A DNA stretch of 64,000 nucleotides from Limnomonas spitsbergensis (lineage: Eukaryota; Chlorophyta; Chlorophyceae; Chlamydomonadales): assembly GCA_037349105.1 (NCBI GenBank), contig JAYJMM010000094.1, positions 248,001 to 312,000 on the forward strand, read 5' to 3'. This document shows, piece by piece, positions 32,301 to 44,300 of this stretch. The notes beneath the pieces were generated by a model, which was given only the letters and a program-made list of their open reading frames with translations, did not search any database and was not told where the DNA came from. Both the position numbers and the translations under genes were made by a program. Every line of letters begins with the position of its first letter. Positions within the stretch are counted from its first letter, which is position 1.

Positions 32301-35300
32301 CCCGTAGCAAGCCAGCGGTTGGTCGGAAGTGAGTATCATCGTGGATTTGATTTGCCTTTTCAGGCAGAAAAACGTTTTATTTTAATGCTGCCCTCAGGGC
32401 AAACTGTCGGCAAAAAATCCGAATAATTTCCGACTGTAACAGGCGTCGACAGTCGAAAATTAGTAACTTATGTATTACACATCCCCACAACCTCTCACCC
32501 ACAACCTCTCTCCCACAACCTCTCTCCCATAACCTCTCACCTTTGAGCTCAGGTGTACTACTGGCTGGATATATTTGCGGTGCAACAGAACTTCTCCGGG
32601 CCCTTCACCGAAAACCCTGACTGCGACTTCTCCGCCGTGATCCAGACCAGCCAGGCTGTGCTGTTCACCATCCACCCGCTCCTCAAGCCCTCAACACCGA
32701 CCAGAGTTTGGTGTCTGGTGAGCATTATTAAAGGGAATGGGTCCCAGACGGTAGAAGCGCTGATCGCACTTACCGTCTGGGACCCAAATTTAATTATTGG
32801 GGCGGGATCCCGGCCCGATTAGAGCCCAATAAGTCGTATTCTCCGCCATGATTCAGACCAGCCAGGCTGTGTTCTTCAACACCCACCCGCTTCTCAAGCC
32901 CTCGACGCCTGCCAGGGTTTGGTGTCTGGTGAGCAATGCCAAATGGAACATTTAGTGCCGCGTTTGCAGCGTCAGTGAATAATCCATTCGCGGGGAACGT
33001 GTGCTGTCTGCCAAGCCCTCGACGCCTACCCAGGTTTGGTGTCTGGTGAGCAATGCCAAATGGAACATTTAGTGCCGCGTTGGCAGCGTCAGTCAGTAAT
33101 CCATTCGCGGGGAACATGTGCTGTCTGCCAAGCCCTCGACGCCTACCCAGGTTGGGTGTCCAGTGAGCAGTGCCATGGGGAATACTTCAATGTTTGAATT
33201 CTGGAGCCACGAGGAATGCTTGTTGTGTGGTTGACAATGTCACGGGGAAAAGTGTACTGGTGTCTGGGGAACATAGGCAAATTATCACAGCATCCCCCTC
33301 CCCACCCCCCACCATGATGCAAACACAGCACACTCCGAAATTGTGTTGCCCGTTTTTCAATGCTGCAGCCCAATGCTTGAAATAAGCATATACCACGGCG
33401 CGTTCATGTTGTGCAAATCATTTCAGCAACCCCCACCCCACCCCCACCATGAAGTTCCAATCAAACCATCTCCTCACCACCTTTATATTCCACACTTTTT
33501 CACCACCTTTATAATCCACACAGCATGCTGATAAACCATCCAGCCATTGATTTGCCGCAGTATGAAGCGCTGACGGCACACACCTCTGAGGGCGTCCAGC
33601 TGGAGATGCTGGTAAGAGCTCCCAGAGTCTAGAGATAAAAAATTCTGGTAAGAGCTGCCTGGGTCTCGAAATAAAATATGCTGGTAGGAGCTGCCTGAGT
33701 ATATAAATAAAATATGCTGGTAGGAGCTGCCTGAGTATATAAATAAAGGAATAAATTAACTCATCCTTCCAATGTGCATGCGCGTTCAGGGAACAGCACA
33801 GCCCGGGGCTGACAGTTTCAATCTTAGTGCACACCTCACACTACCTTTGCTGAAGTGCAGCTTAACCCTTAACCATAAACCCTGAAACATAAACCCTGAA
33901 CCTGAAACATCACGCACCACTAACCCACACACTTGTTTGAATCTATGTATAAAGGTTGATGATGGCACGGGCCAGATGCGCCATAAACCCTAAACCCTAA
34001 ACCATAAACCATAAACCCTAACCCATTAACCCTGCGCCATTAACTCTTAACCCTAAAGCACCACCCCGAAATCAAAAGCCCTTACCCACACACATGTATT
34101 TAAAATTTCTTTACGAAGGTTGACGATGGCAACAGCAAGCCGCACCCTAAACCCTCGACATCAGATCATGGACCATAAACCCTGAACTCTTGACCCTGAG
34201 CCATAATTATTAACAGTGCCATAAACCCTGAACCCACGGGCCTGTTTGAATCTCTTCATGAAGGTCAACGATGCCAACAGCAAGCCACACTCTCAACCCT
34301 GGAACCCAGACCGTGAACTATAAACCCTGAACCCACGCGCCTGTTTGAATCTCTTTGCGAAGGTCGATGATGCCAACAGTAAGCCGCACCAGCCGCAGTC
34401 CCGCTCGTACGCTGAAGCATACTTGGAGCTGATGGACCGCTTTATGACCAAGGTGCGAAAATGGCATAAACATATTAAATTATTATAAAATATTTTAGGT
34501 ATATTATTACACAAATTATCACCGGTGAAGAAAAACAGAAATGCCGGTTGAGCCCCGTGTACAAGCGGAGACATACCTGGAGCTGATGGAAAGCTACAAG
34601 ACCAAGGTGCGGAAATGTCATGAACATATTAAGTATGAAATAAATAGATAATTAAATAAGAAATACGGTACCATAGATTAAGTTTGCCTCCCACACTGGA
34701 AGTGCCAAGATATATGGGATGTGTTGGTGACGGCTATCGGGTAGATTGCATGCAGCAGTGTTGCAGCAACACTGCGACGTTGCAACACCACCTCCTGACC
34801 CCTTTTGGTGATGGCTGTTGAGCAGACTGGGTGTATTAAGCAATGTTGCAGCCACAGTGCAACGTTGCAACACCACATCCTGATCCCTTTTGGTGATAGC
34901 TGTGGAGTATATTGGGTGTAGCACTGTTGCAATAACACCGCAACGTTGCAACACCACATCCTGATCCCTTTTGGTGATGGCTGTGGAGTATATTGGGTGT
35001 ATCACTGTTGCAATAACACCGCAACGTTGCAACACCACATCCTGATCCCTTTTGGTGATGGCTGTGGAGTATATTGGGTGTATTCAGCAATGTTGCAGTC
35101 ACAGCGCAACGTTGCAACACCACCTCCTGATCCCTTTTGGTGATGGCTGTGGAGTATATTGGGTGTAGCAATGTTGCAATAACACCGCAACATTGCAACA
35201 CCACCTCCTGATCCCTTTTATCCCTCCCTGCAGGTGGTGACCTCACTGGATGTGTTCATATATAATGCAGTACGGTGGAATGTGTTGAAAAAGGCAGCTG

Positions 35301-38300
35301 CTGTTACAAATTCAACGCAACCACCCACAGCCTTTTGCAAAAGAGCCAGGCAGTGCGAACCGGAGGGAACCAGCTACTAGAAGGGGAAAACATCTTGTCT
35401 TTCTCCCTGCAGGTTGTGAGCCCCCTGGATGTGTCCACTGCACAAGCCACTGTTGAAGAGGACCGATCCACCATCCTGCACAGGCTGAAGGATGAAGTGG
35501 GTGTGGATGAGGTGAGTTAATAAGGGGTTAAGGGTTTAGGGTTCATGGTTCACCTCTGGGCTATACTGAAGGAGGACCTGGGTAGGAGGTGAGTAAATAA
35601 GGGGGTTCAGGCTTTAGGATTTGGGGTGTACGGTTTAGGGTTCATGGTTTACCTCTGGGCTATACGAGGAAGTGGGTAGGAGGTGAGTCATAAATTAATG
35701 AATAAACGATACGGCTTGAGGCGTGGAGGAGGTGAGTCGATCAATGGCATGACACCTCTGGGCTGAAAAGGCTTGACTGCGTGGACGCACGACTGTTTGG
35801 TCCGGAGGAAAACAAAGTTGAGGCTAGAGGGCAGTGCTTCTTTTTCCGGCTACCAGTGAACCTTCGGCAGGCCGCCCCGCAGCCGCTGAAGGCCCGATTG
35901 GGATCAATCCTGGACCGGCCTACGACTGGTGGCCAAAGCAGCATGGCTGGCCACAAATGGGGCCGCCGGGTAGAGGCCAGAGTGTAGCTGACGTGTAGCT
36001 GGTTCACGAAAAATGAAACACTGATAGAGGAGAGAGGAAAGGAGGTAGGGTGACGAGGAGGGGCGTTCCGGAGCCATAAGAAATAAATGAATGAACGATA
36101 CGGAGATGCGCTCCGGAGCCAGAGAGGCAGATGTGGAGGGGTGCAGGACTGACGTTCTTCAACAAAAACTAGCCAAATGGCTGTGAGGGTGGCGGAAAAG
36201 GGTGGTAACCTAAACCCTAATCCCTTCACCCTTATCCCATTACCCTAGTCCATGTGACACATGATGGCGGATCGGTCCCTTTCAACAGTGGCTTGTGCAG
36301 TGGACACATCCAAGGGGGGCAGTCCTGTGTCCTAATCTCTTAAGCTTAGCCCTAATCCCTTTCCCATCATTCTTTATCAAAAAAACCTAGACGCCAAACT
36401 CCAAGACGTGAATCAATTTCTCTGCTGGACCCTGAAAGTCAAAATATATATCCCCAACCCTAGACCATAAACCACAAGATATAGCCCCAAAGCGCAAGCC
36501 TCCATAAACACGCGTTTCGTCTGTTGTCTTCCTTGCTGGCGGTTTCGTTCGTTCGTTCTTTGGTGTTTGTTTCGGTTTTCGTTTTCTGGACTCCTCCCGG
36601 TTCGCTCTGCCTGGCCCTTTCGCAAAAGGCTGTGCGAGGTTGCGTCAACTTTGTAACAACAACACTGCCGTGTCTCCCTCCTTTGCAGTTCAACAAGCTG
36701 CTCCGGAACCTCATGTCCAGCCGAATGATGGACGCACTCCTCCGGCATGCGCTGAAAAACGGCGACGACCGAGGGGCGGAGGCGCTGGTGAGCAGGGCCG
36801 GGGAGGAGGGGCGGAGAGGGGGAGGGGAGGAGCGGAGAAGGGGAGGAGCGGGGAAAGGGAGGAGCGGGGAGGAGGGGAGGAGCGGGGAGGAGCCGGGAGG
36901 AGGGGAGGAGCAGGGAAGGGGAGGAGCGGGAAAACAGTGGGAGAGGGTGGATCAATAATTTTAAATTTCACAATGAAATTCAAATTGAATGCTGACAGGT
37001 GGGAGTAGGGACCCAGCTTTTCTGCACGGCGTCCGATATATGATGATTCGACAACCGTAATAGTTAAGAGTTGTAACAGTGTTCTAAATTCAATGCTGAC
37101 AAAAACGGGAACCTGTCTGATGGTTTATTAAACAATCAAGTTTAAATTCAAATGAATGCTTCAAACTCACAGCCACTCAGGTCCAGCATCATTGCCACAA
37201 TGTACTAGGAGAGTGCGTATGGGCGTGTTATAGAAGGCTCCCACGCACGCTCCCATCCCGCTCGCGTAAACAGGTAGTAGTTACTAGCATGCCGCTTGCG
37301 AGTCACGGAACGCTCGCTCCCGCTCGCGTAAGGTACTTGTAGGGCGGTGGCCTGTTACAGAAGGGGGCTCCCGCCCTAACGCAGATAACGGAACCAGTCT
37401 GATGATTTTAAGAGCAGTTCAAAAAAGCGCAATTGAAGTTGATACTGGATGTTGACAGATGCGGTGAACTGTCTGATGTTGTAAACAAAGCAATATTAAG
37501 ATTCAAATTCAAATTTGAATCGTGACAGGTGGGTGCTGGAGCCAAGCTGTTCTGCACGGCTATCATGCTTGCTGGAATAAAGCTGAACGGAGACCGGACC
37601 GTGACCATTTTGGGCCAGGTAACTGCATTGGGGGTGATGTTGTGCATTGAGGGCAGGTAACTTGGCGTTGTGTAGTGCCTTGAGGGTCAGTTAACTGCAT
37701 GTGGGGTCATGTAGTGCAATGAAGGTCAGGTAATTGCATTGAGGGCTGGTCACCTGCATTCAGGGTCATGTAACTGTATCGTGGGCACTTACGATTATGT
37801 ACCTGCACGAAGGGTTATGTACCTGCACTTACGGTTAAGTACCTGCACGAAGGGTTATGTACCTGCACGAAGGGTAATGTAACTGCACGAAGGGTAATGT
37901 CACTGCACGAATGGTAATGTCAGTGCATCTTGGGCCTAATGACTGCTTTTGGGGTTATGGAAATGCATTTAGGACAGTAAGCTGCAGTCAATGCAGATAA
38001 TTTAATTGCTTCCCACGTATCTGCATCGAGGCCAGATAATCGTATCTGGGGGCTAGTCACATAATTCTGCCGGATCTGCCAGATCCGCCCTGATCCGCCG
38101 GATCTTTCATCCGATCTGCCGCAGGTGTTGAGAGAGGGGAACACCTCAGTGCGGAAGGTGGTCGTGAGGCGTTGCGGCCTCTCGGCGCTTGGCACCAAGG
38201 CCCTGGCATCAGCCCTCGGAACGCATCCCAACCTTGAAGATCTAGATCTGATGGACAACGCAGACGTGAGTCATGGATCACACACCATCTTGGTCAACCC

Positions 38301-41300
38301 TAAACCCTGAACCCTGAACCTCAGCCCCTAACTCTAAACCCTTCACCCAAGGGTTGAGATAACCCTGCCACAGACACCCTCCTGCCATCTCCACATGAGC
38401 GATTCAGAATTCATGACCACTACTTTGCAAACAATCCTTAAACCCTTAACCCCAAACCCTAAACCCTTAAACCCTAAACCCCAAACCCTAAACAGCCTGG
38501 ACCGCACACGGTTTAAGTCTTGTCCTTGTTGTACTGCAGGTGGGCGACGCAGGCGTGTCGTTCCTCGCAAGAGCCATCGCCTCGGGCGCCTCCCTGACCC
38601 GGCTCGGGCTGTGGAACACGGGGGTGGGCGACGCGGGCGCAGAAGCCTTGGGGCGGGCGCTGTCGGGCGCCGCAGCGGGGGCCGCGGCTGCAGCTGAGGG
38701 AGGAGTGGGAGGAGAAGCTGCCGTGACGTCAGTAGGCCGCTGCAGTTTGAAGGTGGATGATCTAGGAATTTGAGTTTGAATTTGAAATACGATTTTTTGA
38801 CCTGAAGGTGGCTAGAAAGGGAAGAAGCGGCTTCTGGTTGGGGCGGGGCAGGGAATGCGGTATGGAGGTGGCACTGGGCATTTTGTTGCTGTTGTTCTCT
38901 TTTGCAGACTAGTATTGGCAAGCCACCTGCTTGTTATTTTTTTCTTCAGTCTAAGACTGGAACTGAGGCGGTGCCTGATATGGTGGGTTTGCTCAGGCTC
39001 CGAAGACCAGGTTCGTGTTATGGCAGATATAGGGCAGAGGCTCCACCTGTGGATTACAATCTCCACTCATCAACCACCAGCTACAATATCCACACATCAA
39101 TCAACAGCTATAATATTCACACATCAACCAACCGCGACAATCTCCACAGTCCACACAACATTAAACAGCCAGCCTTCGGCCAGGCTGCTACAGCCCCAGG
39201 TGATATCCTAGCCTGTCTGGCTACCCATTTTGCAGGATGCATGCTGCTAACAAGTTCAAAAACCGAATTCGTTTTACAACTCTTGCAGAACGTGAACCTG
39301 GGCTACAACCCGGAAACCCTTATTTGGTATCCCCTCTTGCAGCATGTGCTCTGCTAAAACACTCAACCCATCTCACAGGTTTGAACCTGGGCCCCAACCC
39401 TAATCCCTTATTCTTAAAACACGATCGCAGGATTTGAATTTGGGATACAACCCTTAACCCTTCTTGCAGGATTTGAACCTGGGATACAGCCCTAAACCCT
39501 TATTCCACAACCTATTTTGCAGGATTTGATCCTGGGGTACAGCCCTATACCCTAATTTCTTGTTTGCAGGATTTGAATCTGGGCTACAGCACCAAACCCT
39601 TAACCCCACTCAACCCCGCTTGTAGGATTTGAACCTGGGATACAGCCCTAGACCCTTCTTCCATAACCTTGTTTGCAGGATTTGAACCTGGGATACAGCA
39701 CCAAATCCATTTCCTCAACCCCGCTTGCAGGATTTGAACCTGGGCTACAACCCACATATCACAGGGGCTGGACTGCAAGAGCTGTGCATCGGTATCGGAG
39801 CGAGCAAGTGCCTGACTCGCCTGTCCCTCGCACGGTACGTTTACTTCTTGTGTACCAGTATACTGTTTGTGCGATGTACAAGAGCTGCGCATCGGTATCG
39901 GAGCGAGCAAGTGCAATATTTGCCTCTCACACGTATGGTACATGCAGATAAATGATGTGTACTGCTACGTCGCCTTTGCGTATCATGCATGTGTACTGTT
40001 ATGTGTACTGCTTGTCTGGACTGTTTGAGTGTACTGCCTTCAGACCACAGCTCTTTAAATAGGCCTTCGAGCACTCCATTCCATGCACTATGAAGTGCTT
40101 TATTTCATTCAGACGCCATGTCAAAAGAGACCCCCACGCTCAGTTTGCATGTGGTTGTGAGCATAGCATGCTCCCTTGTTGTTTCTGTTGCTTGGACTTT
40201 ACAAGGTGTTAATGACGTTACACCTCTGGGCCATGCTGAAACGAAGCTCGGCCACGTCGGCAAACAAAAAAGCCAGCTAGGAAAGTCAGCGGGGGAGGCA
40301 CAACATGAAAGAAAGGATTGCAAGCTCCCCCACCCACTTAACAAAGTGTGAGGCCGGCCGGCCGCCCGACCCTGAGACACGAATACAGTTGCTTGCTGTT
40401 TGTTGAAGGGAGTCCACATTTTTGTGGACTTAGGTGTGGAGCTGTTTGCATCAGTTAGAACCTCCTCCTCCCTTACCCTGACCGCCCTGACCATATGGCC
40501 TTCATATGGCCTTCAAATGCATAGCTGGGCCTTCAACTCCCCCCTCTCGCCCGCCCCCCATGCTCAGGTTGCATTTGGGCGTCAGTGGAGCATGCAACGA
40601 GCTGGGTGTGGCAGTCGGCAACTCCTCCTCCCTGACCACCCTGACCCTTACGGGCTGTAAAATAACTTCAGAGCAGCTGAGCCGGATGACCTCAGGTGAG
40701 GGCCACGGACTAAAAAATGCAATTCAGGGTTAAGGTATAGGGATTAGGGTGTAGGGATAAGGGTGGGGTGTGTAGGGTGTAGGGATTAGGGTGGGGAGTG
40801 TAGGGTTCAGATTGTGGTGTACTGTGTAGGGAGCAGGGTGTATGTAGGGTATCGGTTATAGGGTTTAGGGTTTAGGGAATTCATAAAACAATATAAGGGT
40901 GCGACCTGCTGGATCAAATGAGCCCAGGGGAGCGTGCATTAACTGTGTGTGACGTGTGTGGTGTGCAAGACAACGTTGGATTGGCTTGTCCCAAGTGTAA
41001 GGGAGCGAAGGAGTGGCACGGACCTAAGACTTCAGGCTGCAACCATGGACTGCCAATGTGATTGTGGAACAGCTGGATGGAATGAGCTCAGGAGATTAAG
41101 TATGTGTGTGTGCCTGTGTGTGTGCGAGTCTGCAGTGGTGCGCAAGACAGCTTTGGATTTGCTTGTCGAAGATGCAAGGTAGCATCGCTGTATAGAATAC
41201 ACTAAGGAAAATTAGGTCCGTGTCTTTGCCCATGCTCGTGCTTGCGTCCGAGTCCGAGTCCACTCCGGTGTCCGAATCCGAGTCTGTGCCTGTACTTGTG

Positions 41301-44300
41301 CATGTGTGTCCGTGTCTGCCACCCGTCACTTGTCACCTGTCACCTGCTACCTTCCACCTGCCACCAGCCGAATACTACCTGCTACCTGCTACCTGTTACC
41401 TGCTATCTGTCACCTGCTACCTGGCACCTGCCACCTGCTATCTGTCACCTGACACCTGCTCCTTACTACCTACCACCTGTCACATCCACATGCTACCTAC
41501 TACTTGCCACCTGCTACTGTCACCTGTTACTTGTCACTTGCTACCTGCTAACTGCTACCCGCCATATGTCACCTGTCACCTGCTACCTGTCACCTGTTAC
41601 CTGCCACATGCTACATGTCACCTGTCACTTGCTACCTGCTAACTGCTACCCGCCATATGTCACCTGTCACCTGCTACCTGTCACCTGTTACCTGCCACAT
41701 GCTACATGTCACCTGTCACTTGCTACCTGCTAACTGCTACCCGCCATATGTCACCTGTCACCTGCTACCTGTCACCTGTTACCTGCCACATGCTACATGT
41801 CACCTGTCACTTGCTACCTGCTAACTGCTACCCGCCATATGTCACCTGTCACCTGCTACCTGTCACCTGTTACCTGCCACATGCTACATGTCACCTGTCA
41901 CTTGCTACCTGCTAACTGCTACCCGCCATATGTCACCTGTCACCTGCTACCTGTCACCTGTTACCTGCCACATGCTACATGTCACCTGTCACTTGCTACC
42001 TGCTAACTGCTACCCGCCATATGTCGCCTGTCACCTGTTACCTGTCACCTGTTACCTGTCACTTGCTACCTGCTAACTGCTACATGCCACTTGCTACCTG
42101 CCACTTGCCACCTGCTACCTGTCACCTGCTATCTGCCACCTCCACTCTCCCCCCTACACCCCCTACAGACACACTACCGACTCCCTTCAAGCCCATACAC
42201 CCACCTGACAGCCAGATACTCCCTCTAACATACGGGCCTCAATACAATTGCGTCGGATGGCGAAGTAGAAGCCAGCCTTGCACGACACCGTTTGTATGTT
42301 GCCTGATTTAATTCATCTCAACTGACCGCCCTGACCCCCTTTTCCCCTACGGCAGGCCTGACAGCCAGCGCCTCATTGCAACAACTCGACCTGGATGAGA
42401 ACGAGCTGGATGGCGAGGCAGCTGTTAGCCTGGTTGCCCTCTTGCGCAAGTGCAAGACTCTGATGAGCCTACGTCTGGACAGTAGGTTTTGTTTTAATGT
42501 CGGACCTGGCTAAGGCCTTATTAAAAGGTCTTGACCCTAGGACATATTGAAGCTTGAAAACCTCAACCAGTGCTGTGCTATTGCGCCGTCATTCACAAAT
42601 CGTGTCTGCAATTGCTGTCCATAACTGGTGAAACGTAGATGGATTTGCTTTGAAATTGTGGTGACTGAAATGCGGCTACGTTATTCAGCTACCGTAAGGA
42701 CAATAATCGGCGCAGCGCTGGTTTTAAACCTGGAATCTGCTGTAGCTTTAAGACCTTGGTATTACCCCTAGGATAACGTATGGATGTGAACCTAAAGCCT
42801 CTGTTGATAGGCTGCACGGTCAAAGGAGCGTAGCCCATAGTCCCTAAACCGTCACCCTTGACCATCAGGCAACCATCATTTATCTGGCAGGAATACCTCA
42901 ATATATAAGTTGACTGCAGCGCTGTCCACCGCCACCTCCCTTTTCATCCTGACTGTACCCCACGACTCTAAACCCTCATCCTTGACCTTCTTACAGCCAC
43001 CAGCTGGCTGACAGGAATGCCTCAATGGAGAAGTTGGATGCCGTGTTGCCCGCCACCTCCCTTTCCATCATATGACTAAACTCTCGTCCCTAAACCCACA
43101 CCCTTGACCCTTCATGCAATTATCAGCTGTCTGATAGCAAGGCCTCTATGGAGAGGTTGGCTGCCGCGTTGCCCGCCACTCCCTTTCCATCCTGACTAAA
43201 CACTGGGCCCTAAACCCTCACCCTTGACTTGTAGGCAATTATCAGCTGTCTGATAGCAAGGCCTCCATGGACAAGATGGCCGCCGTATTGCCCGCCGCCA
43301 CCTCCCTCTCCATCCTTACTGTACCCCATTAACCCTTAACCCTCACCCTTGACCCTTCAGGCAACTATCAGCTGTCTGATAGCAAGGCCTCCATGGACAA
43401 GATGGCCGCCGTATTGTCCGCCGCCACCTCCCTCTCCATCCTTACTGTACCCCATTAACCCTTAACCCTCACCCTTGACCCTTCAGGCAACTATCAGCTG
43501 TCTGATAGCAAGGCCTCCATGGACAAAATGGCTGCCGTATTGCCCGCCGCCACCTCCCTCTCCATACTGGGACTGAACAGCACTGGAATGACCTCGGGGG
43601 CTGGCAAGGTAAATACGAACAGCTATATTTATGTTCCTCTGGTACTGTTAAGATATCATTCAGCTTCATGACCTCCCTTAAGGACAAGGTAAATATGAAG
43701 AACGCTGTTTGTTTTAATACTTTTCAGTCCCGACCTTTCCAGGGGTGGACGTGGCTGGGGGGGGGGTGAGAGAAATTACCATTACTGTCCGATTTTTCAC
43801 ACCGTGAATGTGGCGTGCGTGCAGGCTTTGGCGGCCGGCCTGTCAGGCAGCAAAATAAAGGAGCTGGACGTGGGCGGCAACGAGATGGGGGACGCCGGGG
43901 CAGGTGAGGGAGGTGCTTTTAAACAGAGGCTCTTTCAAAACTTCTGCTACTGCATAATTGGAAACCCTAAACCCGAAACCCTAATTCCTTAACCCTAAAC
44001 TAGGCTCGGATCTTCCGCTCAAGCCATTGGTCTGAGGGGGGTGCATGATGAGGGGGAATGGATACATGAATAGTTCATATCAGCGGTCCTTGAGGACCAG
44101 GGGTGATGAGGATTCCGTGGCGGAATCGGTTGAAATCAATCGAATCCCAAAACCCTACACCTTGAACCTATAAGCCCCACCCCTCAAATATTGTGGCGCA
44201 ACGGTGCCGCTACGGTAACGGCGTGGATTGGCTTCGGCCCAGGCTGCGCTGTTTCGCTAACCCTCACGCCCCCACGGGGCGTAGCTTTCTTTCTTTTTTG

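Noticed and set aside
41220..42311. Forward frames rich in CHLLPVTCYL
   Set aside because: Translation of the 91-bp array; the frame rotates each unit.
44190..44260. A functional tRNA gene
   Set aside because: Only an A-box-like word is present; there is no cloverleaf or clear B box.
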